Source: Panopea generosa (lineage: Eukaryota > Mollusca > Bivalvia > Adapedonta > Hiatellidae). Taken from it: a stretch of DNA of 64,000 bases. Where the stretch lies: assembly GCA_029582155.1 (NCBI GenBank), contig CM055908.1, positions 19,135,406 through 19,199,405 on the forward strand, read 5' to 3'. The position numbers and the translations under genes were made by a program. Under the pieces are notes generated by a model, which saw nothing but the letters and a program-made list of their open reading frames with translations, was not told the origin of the DNA and did no database searches. This document shows positions 11,501-26,500 of this stretch, piece after piece (the stretch's first letter is position 1; every line of letters starts with the position of its first letter).

Positions 11501-14500
11501 CCTCTTGTGTTTCTTGTATATCCATATTATCCAATCCTCCACCATCTTCGTATTCATGGTATGCTATAAAAAGGACAAGAAAGCATGCAAAATTGACATT
11601 TTCATGGGTTTTAATCCTCATGTTGTTTGCTTTTGCATATTTGTATTCAATAATTAAAAAAAGCGGCGGGGAAGTGTAATTTGTTTATAAGTGATAATGT
11701 CCATGTCCATAACGTGTTTCATTACAAAACAAATTAAATTTTATTATGCATCTCATAACTCATTTATTTTTCTCATCAAATACTGGCTAGATATTAGCAT
11801 ATATTTGTTCATTTATCATTTCGTACAAAACGCTTATATAGTCGTTTGTTTTTTTTTTGTTAATTCAATGATCATAATTTAAACAGTAATTACCTGATTT
11901 GGCCAGTTAATATCTTATTGTTATATCGCTTACGGTAATGCATCAGTTTGCAAGGATAAGGCAAATGTGGCGTGTGTCATAACGTTATTTGACTGCACTA
12001 ATCTCATAATCTCAATCATTATATACATGTATCCTTATTAAAATCATATTTTAAAGCAGTTAATAATCCACTGGATATATTTTTACACCTGATGAAGATA
12101 TATTGTATTTTATTGATAGATATAAGAAAAATGAATTCAATGTTATGTTTAATGTATTAATGCTTGTATTGTGTAACAAAATATTTGATAATTGCTGTTT
12201 TCCAAATCGATAGTCTAAGGGTTATATAGTGCTATTACATAAGCAATGAAGTATTAACAGTGTTTAAAATTACTGAGTAGCCTGGGGAAATTATTCACGA
12301 GAGTACTTAATAATAGATTGAAAATTAGAGCTACAATGTATAACATTTATATTGTAGCACAAGCTGGTTTTAGAGCAAAAACTGAGCACGAATATCATTT
12401 TGTTATTCTCGGCTCTGTGTACGTTGAGCTGAGAAAACAATACAAAGCATCAGCATATTTGAAATATTCAAGTATATTTTGATTTATTGAATTGATTCAA
12501 ATTGAAATAAAATCGAGTAAAGAAATTTGGCATGTATGTCTTTAAAGCTTTCTTGGTGAGAAATGAGTATATGTTTGCCAATTAATATGTGCATGTGGTG
12601 TGCGTTATGTAAAACGAAAACTTTAAAATGTAAATATTTTATTATAGTGACATGCAGATGATGTAAAGATCAAATTCTGTGCATCATACTATTGTGATAC
12701 GTTCTCCAAAAACATATATGTATACATAATTATGTGTAGCTAGCTTTGGGTTTATATCTATGAATTAGATATATTTTCGTATATAAATCAAACATTATGT
12801 GGAAATTGTACTTGTACATACAAAATTGTTACTTATACTGTTCGTCATGAAATATGCTTGTAGATGTATCCCTATGGGCGTTTTGCCCAATGGATTTGAA
12901 ATATACTACTACTATATTGTCATTTGCATATTTTATAGTAAAATATCGGGGGAAATTTAAAAAAAAATGATTTAGGTATTGAAACCTTTTTATTTGCCAA
13001 AATATCTGTAGCTTTTTGATAATTGCATTTTGGTCTTTTCTGCACGATAGTTACAATAAATATATATAAAAATCCCGACCTACTACTTCACCAAAACATA
13101 TGCAGCACCAGGCATTCAGCACTCACGGCGCTTTGATTCGACTCGTTACTAATTTAAAAGGCAAATTTTAAAGGCTTAAAATGCACTCAGTAAATGTATA
13201 TCGCAAAATAACCTTAGTTACCTGTGGTATCTTTATCCGATTCCTGTGAAAAGATAAATTTCAGATATGAATTGTATGACAATATACTGTACAGCTGACT
13301 TGCGACATACTCACATCTTACGGATATGAGATAACTTTACCATGATAAGTACCATCAAAGGATTTTTTTTCATATCTTTTTAATTTAACAAGCCCGTAAC
13401 TGCATATAATTTAGTCAAATGTTAGAATGGTCCAGCTTTCTTCACGCATATAGTGTTTACGGACAGGTTACGTGTTACTTTTCTTTGTATCGGTCATAAA
13501 TTACTATGTAACAGACTGACCTCTGCTCAAATACTACAAAACATTGTTTCCAACTTTAGCATTCACATGCATTGCTACCGATTAGCCAATAAAAAAACAG
13601 CATGCCAAAACGTCATCGTCTAAGGTTGTGATAACAATAAACAAAGACGAAAAAGAAATCATATTACAAACCAAATATTACATAAAATATTTCAATAAGG
13701 ACAGTTAAAACATACCGAAGTAGTGGCATCTGTAGAGCAAAGAACGGCATTTCTGAATCAGAGCGACACCCAAATAAATAAATGGTATTTGTTTTCTGTT
13801 CACCAGTTTATATCTCAACATGTAATTGTTTGATTCCACCATGTTAATTTTGTTTGATTAGCTAATGTCTTGTCAATACACTCCCAAATACATTCATAAC
13901 ATTTGTATACACGGTAATCATAGAAGTATGTATAACACAGTTTAAAAGGTGATGAAATTTATTTTCATTAAGCTAGTTACGATAGACATATACATACCAC
14001 ATCAGAGTCAGTTTCATCATCTGATAACTCTGCCATTTTTGACTGAAACTCCGACATAACGTTCTGAATAACGTTGTCGTTTGAAGCAATGACTGTTACA
14101 TTGACACCAGTCGCATCCCATTTTGACATCTTTTCGATGACTGGCTTCCAAGTAATTGGTACTGGTTTTAGCGCATTTGGTATCAGAGTTTCTGTAACAA
14201 AAATTCTATATGAACATAAATACGACCGGTCAAAATAGGGATATCTGCATCAGAGTGAAGCATAACTGGACATGCAGTCTTCAAAGTAAATTACCTTGCA
14301 TGGTACACATAAGACAAGAATAAAAGTTGGAAGAGGAAAATTTAATTAACATAATTACATTTTTTTATTGGAGTTTATCACCATTTTCAGCACATCTCGG
14401 GTTATATATGGCATATCCAGTTTTATTGGTGGAAGAAGGAAGACCTCAGAATGAATCTGATTAAAAACCATCGTACTTTCGCAAGTATCTGGTAACTTTT

Positions 14501-17500
14501 TCACATAAATATCTTTTGAGCGAGTGAGACTCGAACCTATGACCTTAGCGGTGATCTTGAGACGGCGCGTTTCGGCCACGGAAAACCTTCAAGATATTAA
14601 GTGGGACCTATCACTAAATGTGAACAAAATCAGCAAAGCAGTTTAGTGTATAAACTTCATCTAGATAAGTCATTTGTTCATGCAAGAACATATAAGTTAT
14701 TTAATAACTGTAATAAAATGTATATGGAAATCTATAACGAATGGGCCAATATGAATCTGCGATAAAGCAAACTCCTCTAGAGTGTTTTTAACAACTGCGG
14801 TAGTATTTTCGCGCGCATCTGTTGTGCGCACACAAATGAAACTTCGATAGTGCTATTTTAACAGATTCTTCAATAAAAAATAATAAACAATAAAAGAAAA
14901 AAGGAAATTCACAAACGAAGTTACACTGTACAAAATAAACACTAGTACACATTTAGGCCAGGTGACCTAAAATGAAAAAGTTTAAGAATTATTTATTCCT
15001 CAACTATGAGGTAAAGTGTATATTAATCTCATTTCTAAAAAGGTTTATCAACATATACTAATTAGAAGATTAAGTATATTTGAATAAATTATATAAAATA
15101 AATAAAGCTTAATGGTGTGGAAAATGTAAATGTCCAATCAATATAAATATATCCCGCCTATTTCTCAAACGAAATAGTTATATAAAATCCTTTTATTAAC
15201 TAAGCGTAAAGTGTCACAGGAGTGTTTCCACATTATTTAACACCGACTCTCCTGCTTTTAAGTTCCACTTTCTTTGTTTGTAAAAATAACAAGAGTGTCA
15301 TCTTACCAACATGTTATTGTCACGGTGGGGAAACAAAGACTGAAGTTCATGCATTTAACTCACTAATGAGTTGTCCACACCGAAATACGCAACAAATTAC
15401 GTCGACTCAGGTATAAAGCTTTGAAACTGTCATATAATTTATGCAATTGACATGCGGTAAAGAGCACCGTACCTGGCCACCAGTAAACTATACAGCGGCA
15501 ATGCTGGATTGTATGTACAAACCTTATTTTTGCAAAAAATGAAACAAACACTTCTACAATCAAATCATAAAGGCGATTTTCATTTCTTTCTATAAAAGTA
15601 TTAAAAAATTGAGATGGCAAAAGGGTCAGTGGCACTCATTGTATCATAAAATATTGTTGTATATGCACTTTTAAAAGATCGTTTGCCGCGATCTCATAGG
15701 AAAAAATGAAATAAATGCAATGAGATCTTTGAAGGAGAACATTTACACTAAATTCCGTTGATTTGTTTATGTAAGCTGGCGTGTTAACAGATACTTCACC
15801 TATATCGCCGATATTTTTTCGATCTTGGCAATAAAACTGCACTTTTATATCAAACAACATATATTATGGATATTCTGTAAAATAACATGTATTGTATTTT
15901 GTCTCTGTACTGTAAAAATCTTTATTTTGTTGACAAAATACTAAATCGCGCCCAGCTATAAAGTCACTCTTTGGTCAGTATCGGCTTATGCTAAAACATC
16001 AATGAATAAAACGGAATATGCCGACACGTGTATTAACGAAATTCTCATAAATAAGATAAACTACAGGGATGGAAACATCCATTTTCTTGGAATGGGACCT
16101 CTTTGTGTTTCTCTTTGTTATTCAATACGCTTTCCATCACTGATTGAACAGAAATATATAGGCAATATATCTTTAAAAGCTACGTTGCTTTATTTTTTAA
16201 AATATGGAAACCTCAAACGCAGTCCGAACGAAAATGTCCAAACGTATGAAACTTAAAACAACACCATGTTACACACACAACATGCATGCCTGGGACCTTA
16301 TTATTGCTGTTGGACAGCAAAGAAACTTTAATAAGAGACAGGTAAGTTTTTTAGCTTATCTTTTTATTTTTTGGTTTTACAAACAAATTTCAAATTTGCT
16401 TCCGCCGGTTAAAGTACCCCAATAAAAAGGACAAGCGAATATTCTTTTACGAGGAAAAACTAGACTTTTCAATTGCTGCTTTTTATACGACGTTAAGCGT
16501 TAAAATTGCCTGATAAGAATTGTAGTATTATCGTGCGAAGATGTGGTAACATCGTTCAACTTCTGCACCAAATAAGTTCAGAAGTTAGAAACCACATTAC
16601 ATATTGCGAAACAAACAAGGAAAGTTCTGAAAAAGCTATATAACAACTTCATGTTGTGTTTACCTTAGTGCAATTGCACTTGAAATCAGGTAATAATAAC
16701 TATTAGGCTTAACAACATTGTGCTATTTCTTGGAAAGTTGTAATTTTTCTCCTTGAAAAATATATTTCCAGTCAATTTTATACGGGTGTGTTTTCTTCCC
16801 ACACACCGTCTTATCTGAACTTTTTTCATGGTCAATCTTAACCCAAAAAGGTGCACACAATCCGCACGACCCTCTATCGTTTGTCCGTGCATAAAAATGT
16901 GATATTCGTTAAAACTACACTTTGGCAACTGTCAAGCGCACTTCATACTAGATTTTCCACTGATATCATTTATATTATCTTGTCTTACATTTCAACTGAA
17001 CAAAATCGTCTAGTCTTGCTATTGATATTTTAACTTCACCAGTGACTTCTTCCCATTGACCAAAGATCATGCCCTGTGTTCCGTGACAAGAGGAGAACTG
17101 ATCGGTAAGGTTAGGTTAACGGGCCGCCAGTATATAACTTAAATTTTTAAAAAGTCGCGTCAAAATAGGGAAAAAATACGTAAACATATAAGATAATGTT
17201 TTAAAATAAAAAATAAACGTTAAATAAACAAGTTCAAAAGTGCACCATTGTAATTTCATTTTATATCACATGTTTCGCACATAGCGAAGACATGCCCATT
17301 TTTGGTTGAAATGCGAAAAAGCCTATGCAATCAATGCCAATCTTAATAGACGGGAGAAAAATAGTTTTAAATATGACACTTTTGGACTAGTCCTCGGCGC
17401 CTAGACCCGAACAAACATACGGACAGTCAGGTGTGAAATGTCTGCATTGTGATGAGGCGAAATAACATACTTGTACAAGCGCAACCCAAGTTGTAACATG

Positions 17501-20500
17501 AAATGCCATAAACAGCACGAGTGAGTAACATACATGTTTATTTCCTATCATTGTATTCATTGCCTTAAAATTTATTTCCAAGCTTTGAAGACAACGGTTC
17601 AATACATTAAAATACTCTAGTAGTTTATATTATCTTGACATGAGATCAACGTAACACATTGGGAAGAACATTTTTGTATAAATTGAGTAGCAATTTTCAA
17701 AAAGCCATAGTAACCATATCCAGGTTTTATTCTTAAAGTGAGATGCACAATATCTAAACGTTAACTGTATTATTCTATGGGTACTATGATTTGAATTCAA
17801 CTAATATTAGTTCATGAGTTTCACAATCAGTTGTTTCCATATGTGATTACATATGTGATAACTGTGATTACATATGGGATTACACATGTGATTACTGTGA
17901 TTACATATGTGATTATACATTTGACTTCAAATGTGATGAATGAGACCAGCGATTGAAAACGGTTTATTTTAGATGCTTGATATCTTATCGTATAATTTGA
18001 ACGAAACGAAACGCTTAATTTCTCATCTCCAAGCAGGATACGTTAATGACATTTCATCCGATGGTAACAAATCAAAGATTAAGTGTACACGTTTTCCTTT
18101 ATATTCTTTCTGTGGAAGTTGTCGTTACATAAATTTGACATTTTTTCTTATGGAATCAAAAAGAACGTTATTTTGAAAACATAAGTTAAACAATATTTTA
18201 TAATATATGAGTACCATTGATCTGTTCGTTTCTCTCATTTGTTAAATTATGAAAAATGTGCGAACTATCTCTATAACTTGGATGTGGAAGTCGAGTATCT
18301 TTTTTTTGTAAACTTTATGTACCAAGCTTATCCATCCCCTAAAACGCAAATTTGTTACACAAAATCTAACATTACCACTGTAAAGTATACTGGTGATCGG
18401 GTTATCGACCTAAAGAAAGTTACCGAGCTTTGATTACCCTCGCCGACGCGATATTTGCCATATTTCAGTGCAGGCAACTCTTCTGTGTATCTGCCTGATG
18501 CTGTTTCATTCTTTGTTTCTCCATAATGATTACGTAAAATTTTCTACATACCAGATGTTAACGTCTTGAGCTTACTAAACAACCCAGTATCTTTAACACC
18601 TTGTTTGTATGCATTCATCAACAAATGTTGCATCTGGTTATTTCTAACAACTATATGTAGGCGTTCCATGTAACTTTTCTCATTTAACATCACGGAAAAT
18701 ATGTTCAGGATTTGCGAAACGGCTGATACGATATCAATTGTTTGGACTGAAAATAAACAACAACATCCAAGGGGCTAGAAAAAATGCACGGCAATACATG
18801 TCTCGTAACGGTAGGCAGAAAATGCTATTGTAAGGTGTGAAACGTTTATACTTTTTTTCTGATTCTGTTTGGTTTTGAAAGTGAAATATTTATAACAATC
18901 ATTTTAAATATGCGTGTTGAGATACACTCAGAGGCGCAGCATGACAAATTTGGAAGTTACTCAGGAGAGGTGTACGGGGCGGAATCCAACTTACGCTGGT
19001 GATGGTGCGGAGCCTTCACCTGGGAATCTTTTTTAAAAATAGACGTTTATATGGTTGCTTCTGATGCCTTTCGAATTTTTAAGCTTCATTGGGTTAGAAC
19101 GCATTTGTGGTATTGCCCCTACCTGCAGTCCATCTCCTATTAGTTGTTTATTGCTTCTATCTTTATTCCTTTAGACTTTGATTTCAAATGTTACTCAGCA
19201 GAGTAACTGAGTATGCCACGCCACTGAAGGGTTCTGAACACGCAACACAGGAACTAAAGTGACACCAATGCAGGAGGTACCAAATTATTCATTAACAACT
19301 CAAGTTAACAAAGAATAACATTAACAGACACTATTTACTGTAGGAAATGGATATACACATTCGTCCTAATTATGTTACATTTTTATTTCTCCCATTTCTG
19401 CTTATAGAAGATACGGGTTTTCCCCATGGACGAAAACTCTTTCTTGCACATCGGATAAGGATATCTGCATGTTATCGGGGTTAGATTATTAGTAACTTAC
19501 ATGGGTTGGAGGTTTGGATAGAAAATTCCATCCCAAGGGATAACTGTTATTGTCGATTTCTAGCGAAAATAGTTATCACAAGGGGCGGAATTTTCTCTCA
19601 GAACCGACAAAGCCATTTAGTGTTTCCTGAGATGTTTGGCGTTTGAAAGGTTATGTTTAGTAAGACCGTTCTTAGCATGGCTCGCGTGGCTTTGTAGTTT
19701 GTACACGGCTCCTTCAAAATTGAATCAATGGCGGAGTCTGTGCAATGTCATTCACGCGTGCGCAGTGATGATGAACTTCTTAATAATTAATAAATTATTT
19801 TGTAGGCTGTTTTAACAAATAAGAGCGACACAATTTTGAAAATTGAAGCGATACCATTGGTTGTCAAATGAGGTTAAACATAAGATTCTTATAATCTTCT
19901 ATGTCAAGTGATAGCTTTCTCACATGTCCTGACGAAAATCTGGGACTAAATCAACTTTTGTAAACTATTATCTTATCCACAAATCGTACGAAAATATTTT
20001 AAAACTTGATTTTGTCGAAGGAAATCGTGAAAGAGAGTTAGACGTTACGTCAGAATAATGACGTCAATCAAATGTATACATTTATGACTCTTGCTTACCA
20101 ACAAGAAAAAGGTCAGAGTAAAATATATATTTGAAGTGAATTATTTAAACAATGTGCGGAGAGATGGTGTAATTTCTGTTACATATTTCAGTATGTAGGC
20201 TACTTTAAAATGTCCATTTCTTCATATATATGTGGAATTTTGTGATGGAGGCCATTATCGAATATCTATCATTTGATTGAGATGAATGGGAGAGAAAATC
20301 TCCATCATGAACCTCGTCCCAGGATGAATTTTTGACCCCTCGGGTGAGATATTTCTATCCCACGCGGATACTCATGATGGATTCTTATAATCTCCAGAGT
20401 GTAGTTATGTATTCCAATATTCTGGCTTTTAAACGCTTTATGATGAAAAGCAATACACATGTAAATAGTATGCCATATCATATAAAACATTGAATTAAAT

Positions 20501-23500
20501 AATAATATAGAAACACACAAAATAATTTTCAATAAAGGAAGACGTGTTAAAAATAATTAATCTCGTGGTTAAAACCGGTACTTCAAACACTGCGAACAAA
20601 GGCGTTTTGATCAGTACTGGAAGGGGTGTCTCCCTATTCGGTGATTTCTTAAAGGAAACTAAAGCATTTTCCCTACTTTTGTAACAGTGCTATTGATTGT
20701 GAACCGTGTGAACCCAATCTTCCTTTTCATGTTAGGTACCCATGCACCAAATCCAATTAATATATCGCAAATGAAACTAAAGTTACTGAACGGAAATCAT
20801 TTTTCTATTTTAAGTAACAACGACTATGAACGTATTTAGCTCAAAACATATCCTAAGCTTCCTTTTCATGTTAGGAACCAATACACAAACTCTAGAAACG
20901 GTTTTCTCCTAGTTTTACTGTTAATTTCAGAACATGTACAAATGAACATTTCCGGCTTTGACCGCCAGCGAACTCCTTCCGCACAATATTATTATCAGGG
21001 CAAACTTGCATAGGTTTTATAATCGAATTCCAAAGCTTTTTGGATAGATGCTCTATAAAACATAACAACTTTCACAAACCGAAGGACGTCCATGAAAATA
21101 TATCGCTCAATGATTTAACAGTTGGCTTCGCCAGAAAAATTAAAAAGGTATAGACCTACATATACAACAACGTTCTGAATCAAACATGTGCAACGTGAAA
21201 AGAATTAACCAAAACGTGTATGCCTATGTATGCCGTTTAAATATACTCACTGAGTCCGTGTTGCACAAGGTTATTTATTTAAATGTGCCAAAAATATGTT
21301 GTAAAGGGATTTTCTACACGCCTACTAACATTATCAAAGCTTAAAACTGCAATGCTTTTGGGCTTTATCATCTTAGTCACTGGACTTAATTTTGATCTGC
21401 CACACTGTTCACAAACTGTTAATTTTAGTTTGCCTTAGTATAAACAGTCCGAATGACAATGTGAAAGTCATACCTAAGTTCATTGTTAAAGCATAAGATG
21501 CATAATAGTTCCTTCTCTGGACACTGGACAAATGAAAAGGCATACAACAATAACATGTAATTGTGAATATATACGTATTCAGACAAAGGGCCTGATGAAC
21601 AGTTTTCAATCAATATCACTCGTGTATTGACCAATAATATACAAAGAATAAAGACATTCGATTGCATTCCATATGCTTAACTTCAAATTGACCAACTGTT
21701 TGACGGCTTTCACATTGTCATTCGGACTCTTTGTACTGATATGAACAGTATGTTACAAATGTGACAGATCAAACTGAAGTTCAGTGACTTATGTGTAACA
21801 CTTACAATCTCTGATATCTACTGTGACCACTTGTGATTTCAGAGTGTTAACTGCATATTTAAAAGCTGTTCTGTATTTTGTTGTAACGACACAATCTACT
21901 TCTGCATCCTCTTTCACGTTCAGGAAAACGACTTCTCGGATGAAATGATCTGGCCATTCCTTCAATTTCTTCACCTGGATATCATGCTTCAGCAGTGTAT
22001 CTAATGAACATAAGCAAAAGAATAAACGTTACATTCGTTACATGTACCTCTTTTTCACATGGCAACTTGAAAACAATAGAAGGTGGCAATAATCATGTAT
22101 ATTAATATCGTCTCATTAGAGCAATAATGTACCAAGTGTATATGAAATAAGAAGGCACATGGTACCTTTTTGCACCAATGGGGCGAACACATATGTGGTA
22201 TAATAGGCCGTGCCAAAAGAAGTATGATTTGGTGATTCAAGGGCCAGTGGTGGTCTGATGTTGTCAATTCAAGACCTACCGTATATGTTTTGTTGTTAAG
22301 ACTTAATTAAAAACACGAGTGCTAAAGTGCACAGTTGGGAAATATTTCGTTATTTTTAAAATGTAGGGGTCATATCTAAAACAGTTAAATCCCTTTTTAC
22401 TTTCTTAAAAACATGTGCGAGTTTTTTATCTGCTAAGTTACTCATTGAGAAGTAAACATTGGCTGATTATTTTCTTTATCATTGTGCTTTGAATGGAGAT
22501 TAGCACAATTTCAACAATAATATATCCACTTTTATTGATGGCTGAAGACCTCCGAATGATTCTAAGTAGACCCACCATCCTTCCGTAAGTTACTAGTTAA
22601 CTTTCTCACATAAAGTTACTAACCACCATAAAATATATTTAAACAATCTGACAGGCTGGCATGGTCGAGTAAATTTGTAGTAAACTATGACATAATAATA
22701 TGAGTATTTGGTGACTTTTTTTTTAATTTTGACGTTGCGATTTTCATTATCCGTGTGATCACCTCTACTATTGATGCTGCAATTGGTGATGTAGCCGCGT
22801 ATGAACCGTACATAACGCCGAATAACGTAATCAGAATGAAAGCGTTTTCAAGGACATGCAGATTGTAAATAGCATGCCGCCTCTCTACCTTACCCTCCTT
22901 CCCAGATATGCTGGGCAAACCAGAAATAAACGCGGCCGCAAATCAAACCCAATTAAACTTCCAGAGATTGATCAACTGCTAGAACCTCTAAAACTGCTAC
23001 AAGTTTCATCAGCCAGCTGCGGAGGGCAAAGTGCCCCTGTCATCTCCAGGAACAGGGTATGTTAGTGGTATGTGAATTGTTTCATCCACGATGTTTTCCC
23101 TCAAGTTAGACTGGTTCCAGATCTTGGTACATGAGCATGACCTAGAGGCACCGATGTTCACCAACATGAACTTATAATCAGCGTCAGCCAGGCCGAGAAG
23201 GACTTTTGAATGATAGCCCTTGTAGTTAAAGTAGTTGGATCCTCCACCGCGTAGACATCTGATGGCGACATGCTTTTCATCTATTGAACCTAGGGCATGG
23301 TTGAATTAACACTTGGTGCTGTACTGGTTGGCTACATCACGCCACTATTCTTCTTCAGTGGTAGGGTTGATTACCTCCTCTGCATACTCAGAAATGATGG
23401 CTTCACACACTTCAGATACTACTTTGGAGATGGTGTTGTTGGACGACCCTGAAGAAGTACATCAAGGAGTGGTAGGTGTCTCCGGTTAGAAGGTGTCTAA

Positions 23501-26500
23501 TGGTGATGACCACCTTTAGTCCAATAGGTAGTGCCTTCCTGTACCATGTGTCCTTCTGCAGCCTGGAGGTGAGCATGTCCACAATTCCTTAGAACATGGA
23601 TAGATCTACCATCAGGAAGTTTTTGAAGCCAGCCACATATTTCCCCCTTAGTTCCTCCATCAGCTGTTCATACATACCAAACTGGGATCTGCGGCTGAGC
23701 CACTCCCTGATCCAGATGGTTCTTTCCTTCCTCTGGTCTCTTCTTCTTTCTTCTTGCTCCCACATGTCGAGAATCATTATATTTTGCAGCACATCTCTGT
23801 TTAGAGCCAAGGCAGCATCCATCAATTGAAACTGACCTGCATTCATGATTGTTGTAGGTAGATGTATAGACAGTCATCACCTCAATAAGGTGACAGTCGG
23901 AGATGGTGGCCATATACACACGATGGTGACATCAAGTCAGGGATGCCCCAAAAAACGTAGTAAAACGTAGCACTTGTAGTAGTACGTTATAACACGAAGT
24001 GGTACCAAGCAATACCTACCAAAACCTACCGAAACATAATAAAACGTAGAAATACAACGTAGCAAGACGTAGTAAAAACGTAGTGAAGCACAGATAATAC
24101 GTAGTAGTACGTTGTGGGCCTCAAGGTATGACTTAGTACGTTTATGTACGTATCTAATTCGTTTCTACTACGTTTTAATACGTTTTACTAGGTATATGCT
24201 ACGTATATCGAAATCCCACGTTAATTTTGAACATGTCCAAAACAATAACTACGTTTTGATTCGTATGTTGCTGTTTTAATAGGTTTTAAAAACGTGGTAA
24301 TACCGGAAAGTGTGACTGGGGCTTAAAGCACATATTTGAAATTAGATGTGATTTTCCATTCATAAAAGGTAAAAGGAACGTGACCAGACATACTCACATA
24401 ATACATTTACATTCACATGGTTGCTATTATAATTGGTATTCAATTGGACCGTATACCATTCATATCGGAGATTTTATTTCGATCGATAGCAAACATTGTG
24501 TGCAGGTAATGTTTTACATTATTTGAGACCGAAACGTGTTGTAGAGATATTTAAATTAAATAAATGCACACACTCTTTTGCAAAATAGTATACGTAATAA
24601 CCAAATACATAACAACAACAACAGCGATAATAAAATACAACTAAAACAATTTACCTTTGTCATTTTCTTTCTTTGGTCCAGTGTGAAGAATAAGGGCGTC
24701 TGACATATCACATATCGCATTGGTTTTGTGTTCACGATTTCCTTGCAGAATGTCGATAGCTCCAGGGAAATTTCCAATCTGTATGCTTATTTTATGGCAT
24801 GCCTCGTTTATATCTATTTGAATAATGAATAAAAAGGAAGAAAAGAAGAAATAATCGTTCTTGCCGAGGATGACATGTTGATGGTTATAAAAGTGCACAT
24901 AACACATTACCATCAAAACTATGTGTCAACTTATTTCAAGTTGTTATTTTGACGTATAAATGTTCATAAATGGTATTTTGATTAAGTGCAGCTTTTACTA
25001 TTGCACCGTGTCCAATCATTTCTTGAGGAGGCGGTGGCGGTAACGTTGGATGACGATGGAATAACATTAAATGGTGGTGGGATTTGCGATCAGCGGTGTT
25101 AAAACTAACGTTTTTTAACTTTTGTTGATAATTTTTTAAAAACATCTGAGTCGAACAAGATGATGTCGTATCATTTCTAATCACTCGGCAGCAACCGAAC
25201 TTTTACAGACTGAAGCCGTTTTCTTGATCATTCGGGAAATACAATGAATTTTCCGTGGACCCACTGGAACGAATGTTTTAAAACTGCGAAAACTGTCTTG
25301 TTACCGAACATAGTATAATATATAATTTTCTGTTATAAACAACACCCTCTTCAACCTTACATTTTCATCTTACTTGGACTTGTACTGGTGTAAAAATGAT
25401 AAAGTGATTCAGGTGATGTGGCTGTTTGAAGGATACGCAACGCATGAGGATGGTGGATTTTCTAAAAAGCTTTTTTTCTAAGGTTCATCATGCATGCAGT
25501 CATAGTTTTCGTTTATTACTCTCTTGTCAATATATTAACAAATGTTACGATGATGTAACCGTTTACTGTAAAGAAAATCGAACTGATAATAAAGACATGG
25601 CTTTTAATTTGTAAAAGTAAAGGATCTAAGCATAGTTAAGTGTAATCAGTTACCTGGAAAGTTTATGGTGGGGGTTAGTATCAGTCATATCCCTTTACAC
25701 GTATTTCTTCTGTTTATTAGGCTCACCATATGGACGGTACAGAACAGTACTGTCTACTACATTTGCAGTATAAGGCCTACGGCTTGTGATTATTTGCAAT
25801 GTCAATGTTTATTATATTCTGTTCAGAAAGCACCATTATCACTCGAGTTATTTCCCCTTAATTAATAAAAACTGGCAAAGTACATTCAGTAACAAAGGCA
25901 TCAATATTCCAGTCGCGGTAATATGTCCCTACATTTCAAAAGTATTAATTACTTAAATAGTTCATCAGTAAAACCTACTGGGGTACCATATGTTAGCACA
26001 TTCAGGATCCCAGGAAGCAGTGGTTAGGTTAACTGATCGTCTGTTAGCCCTCGATGGCATAAAATTGACGCTTAATATTCAATCAATCAATCATTGCAAA
26101 CAATCCCCCAAAATACATAATCGCAGTGCAAAGACAAATGCTATTAACACCGAAAAATACAGAGTATTAAAAAGGCGCGATTAACGTCACCCAAACCAAC
26201 AATATCCTCTGGCAAAAGGATTAGAATTAGGTCGCCATACCGCTCTGCCACAAAATCAGTTATTCATCACTGTGTCTCATTGATGAAATTAAGTCTTTCA
26301 ATCATTTACTAGAAATTTGCCCATTTCTTAATGAAATTATGTACTGGGGTATTTTGATTTCATGTACATAAACTTCAGGAAAGGTGTTAAGTGAACATTT
26401 CTGAAAATGACCGTGTGTCCTTTTTAAGAAAAGGCCAAGAGTGAAATATGTAATTTCAGTGGTCAGTCATGATTGTTTGATTTTAAGGCATAACTAATTA

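Larger units (their letters stand above)
9611..13997 (-). other. Macro gene intron 10
   Basis: Besides the SINE fragment, the mariner palindrome, the LINE relic and the two micro-exon candidates listed separately, I see no gene here. 9620-10080 and 11330-12260 are plain AT-rich DNA. Confidence 0.6.
14192..18551 (-). other. Macro gene intron 9
   Basis: The intron contains a tRNA-headed SINE (14355-14580), a dispersed repeat (15790-16100) and a short GTGATTACATAT array (17820-17935). I see no gene in 14600-15780 or 16110-17800; open frames there are short and unsupported. Confidence 0.6.
22001..24654 (-). other. Macro gene intron 7
   Basis: The intron holds a SINE fragment on the minus strand near 22500-22650, the PIF/Harbinger relic (22690-23860) and the ACGTAGTA-rich palindromic region (23938-24320). 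Nothing else is recognised. Confidence 0.6.
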
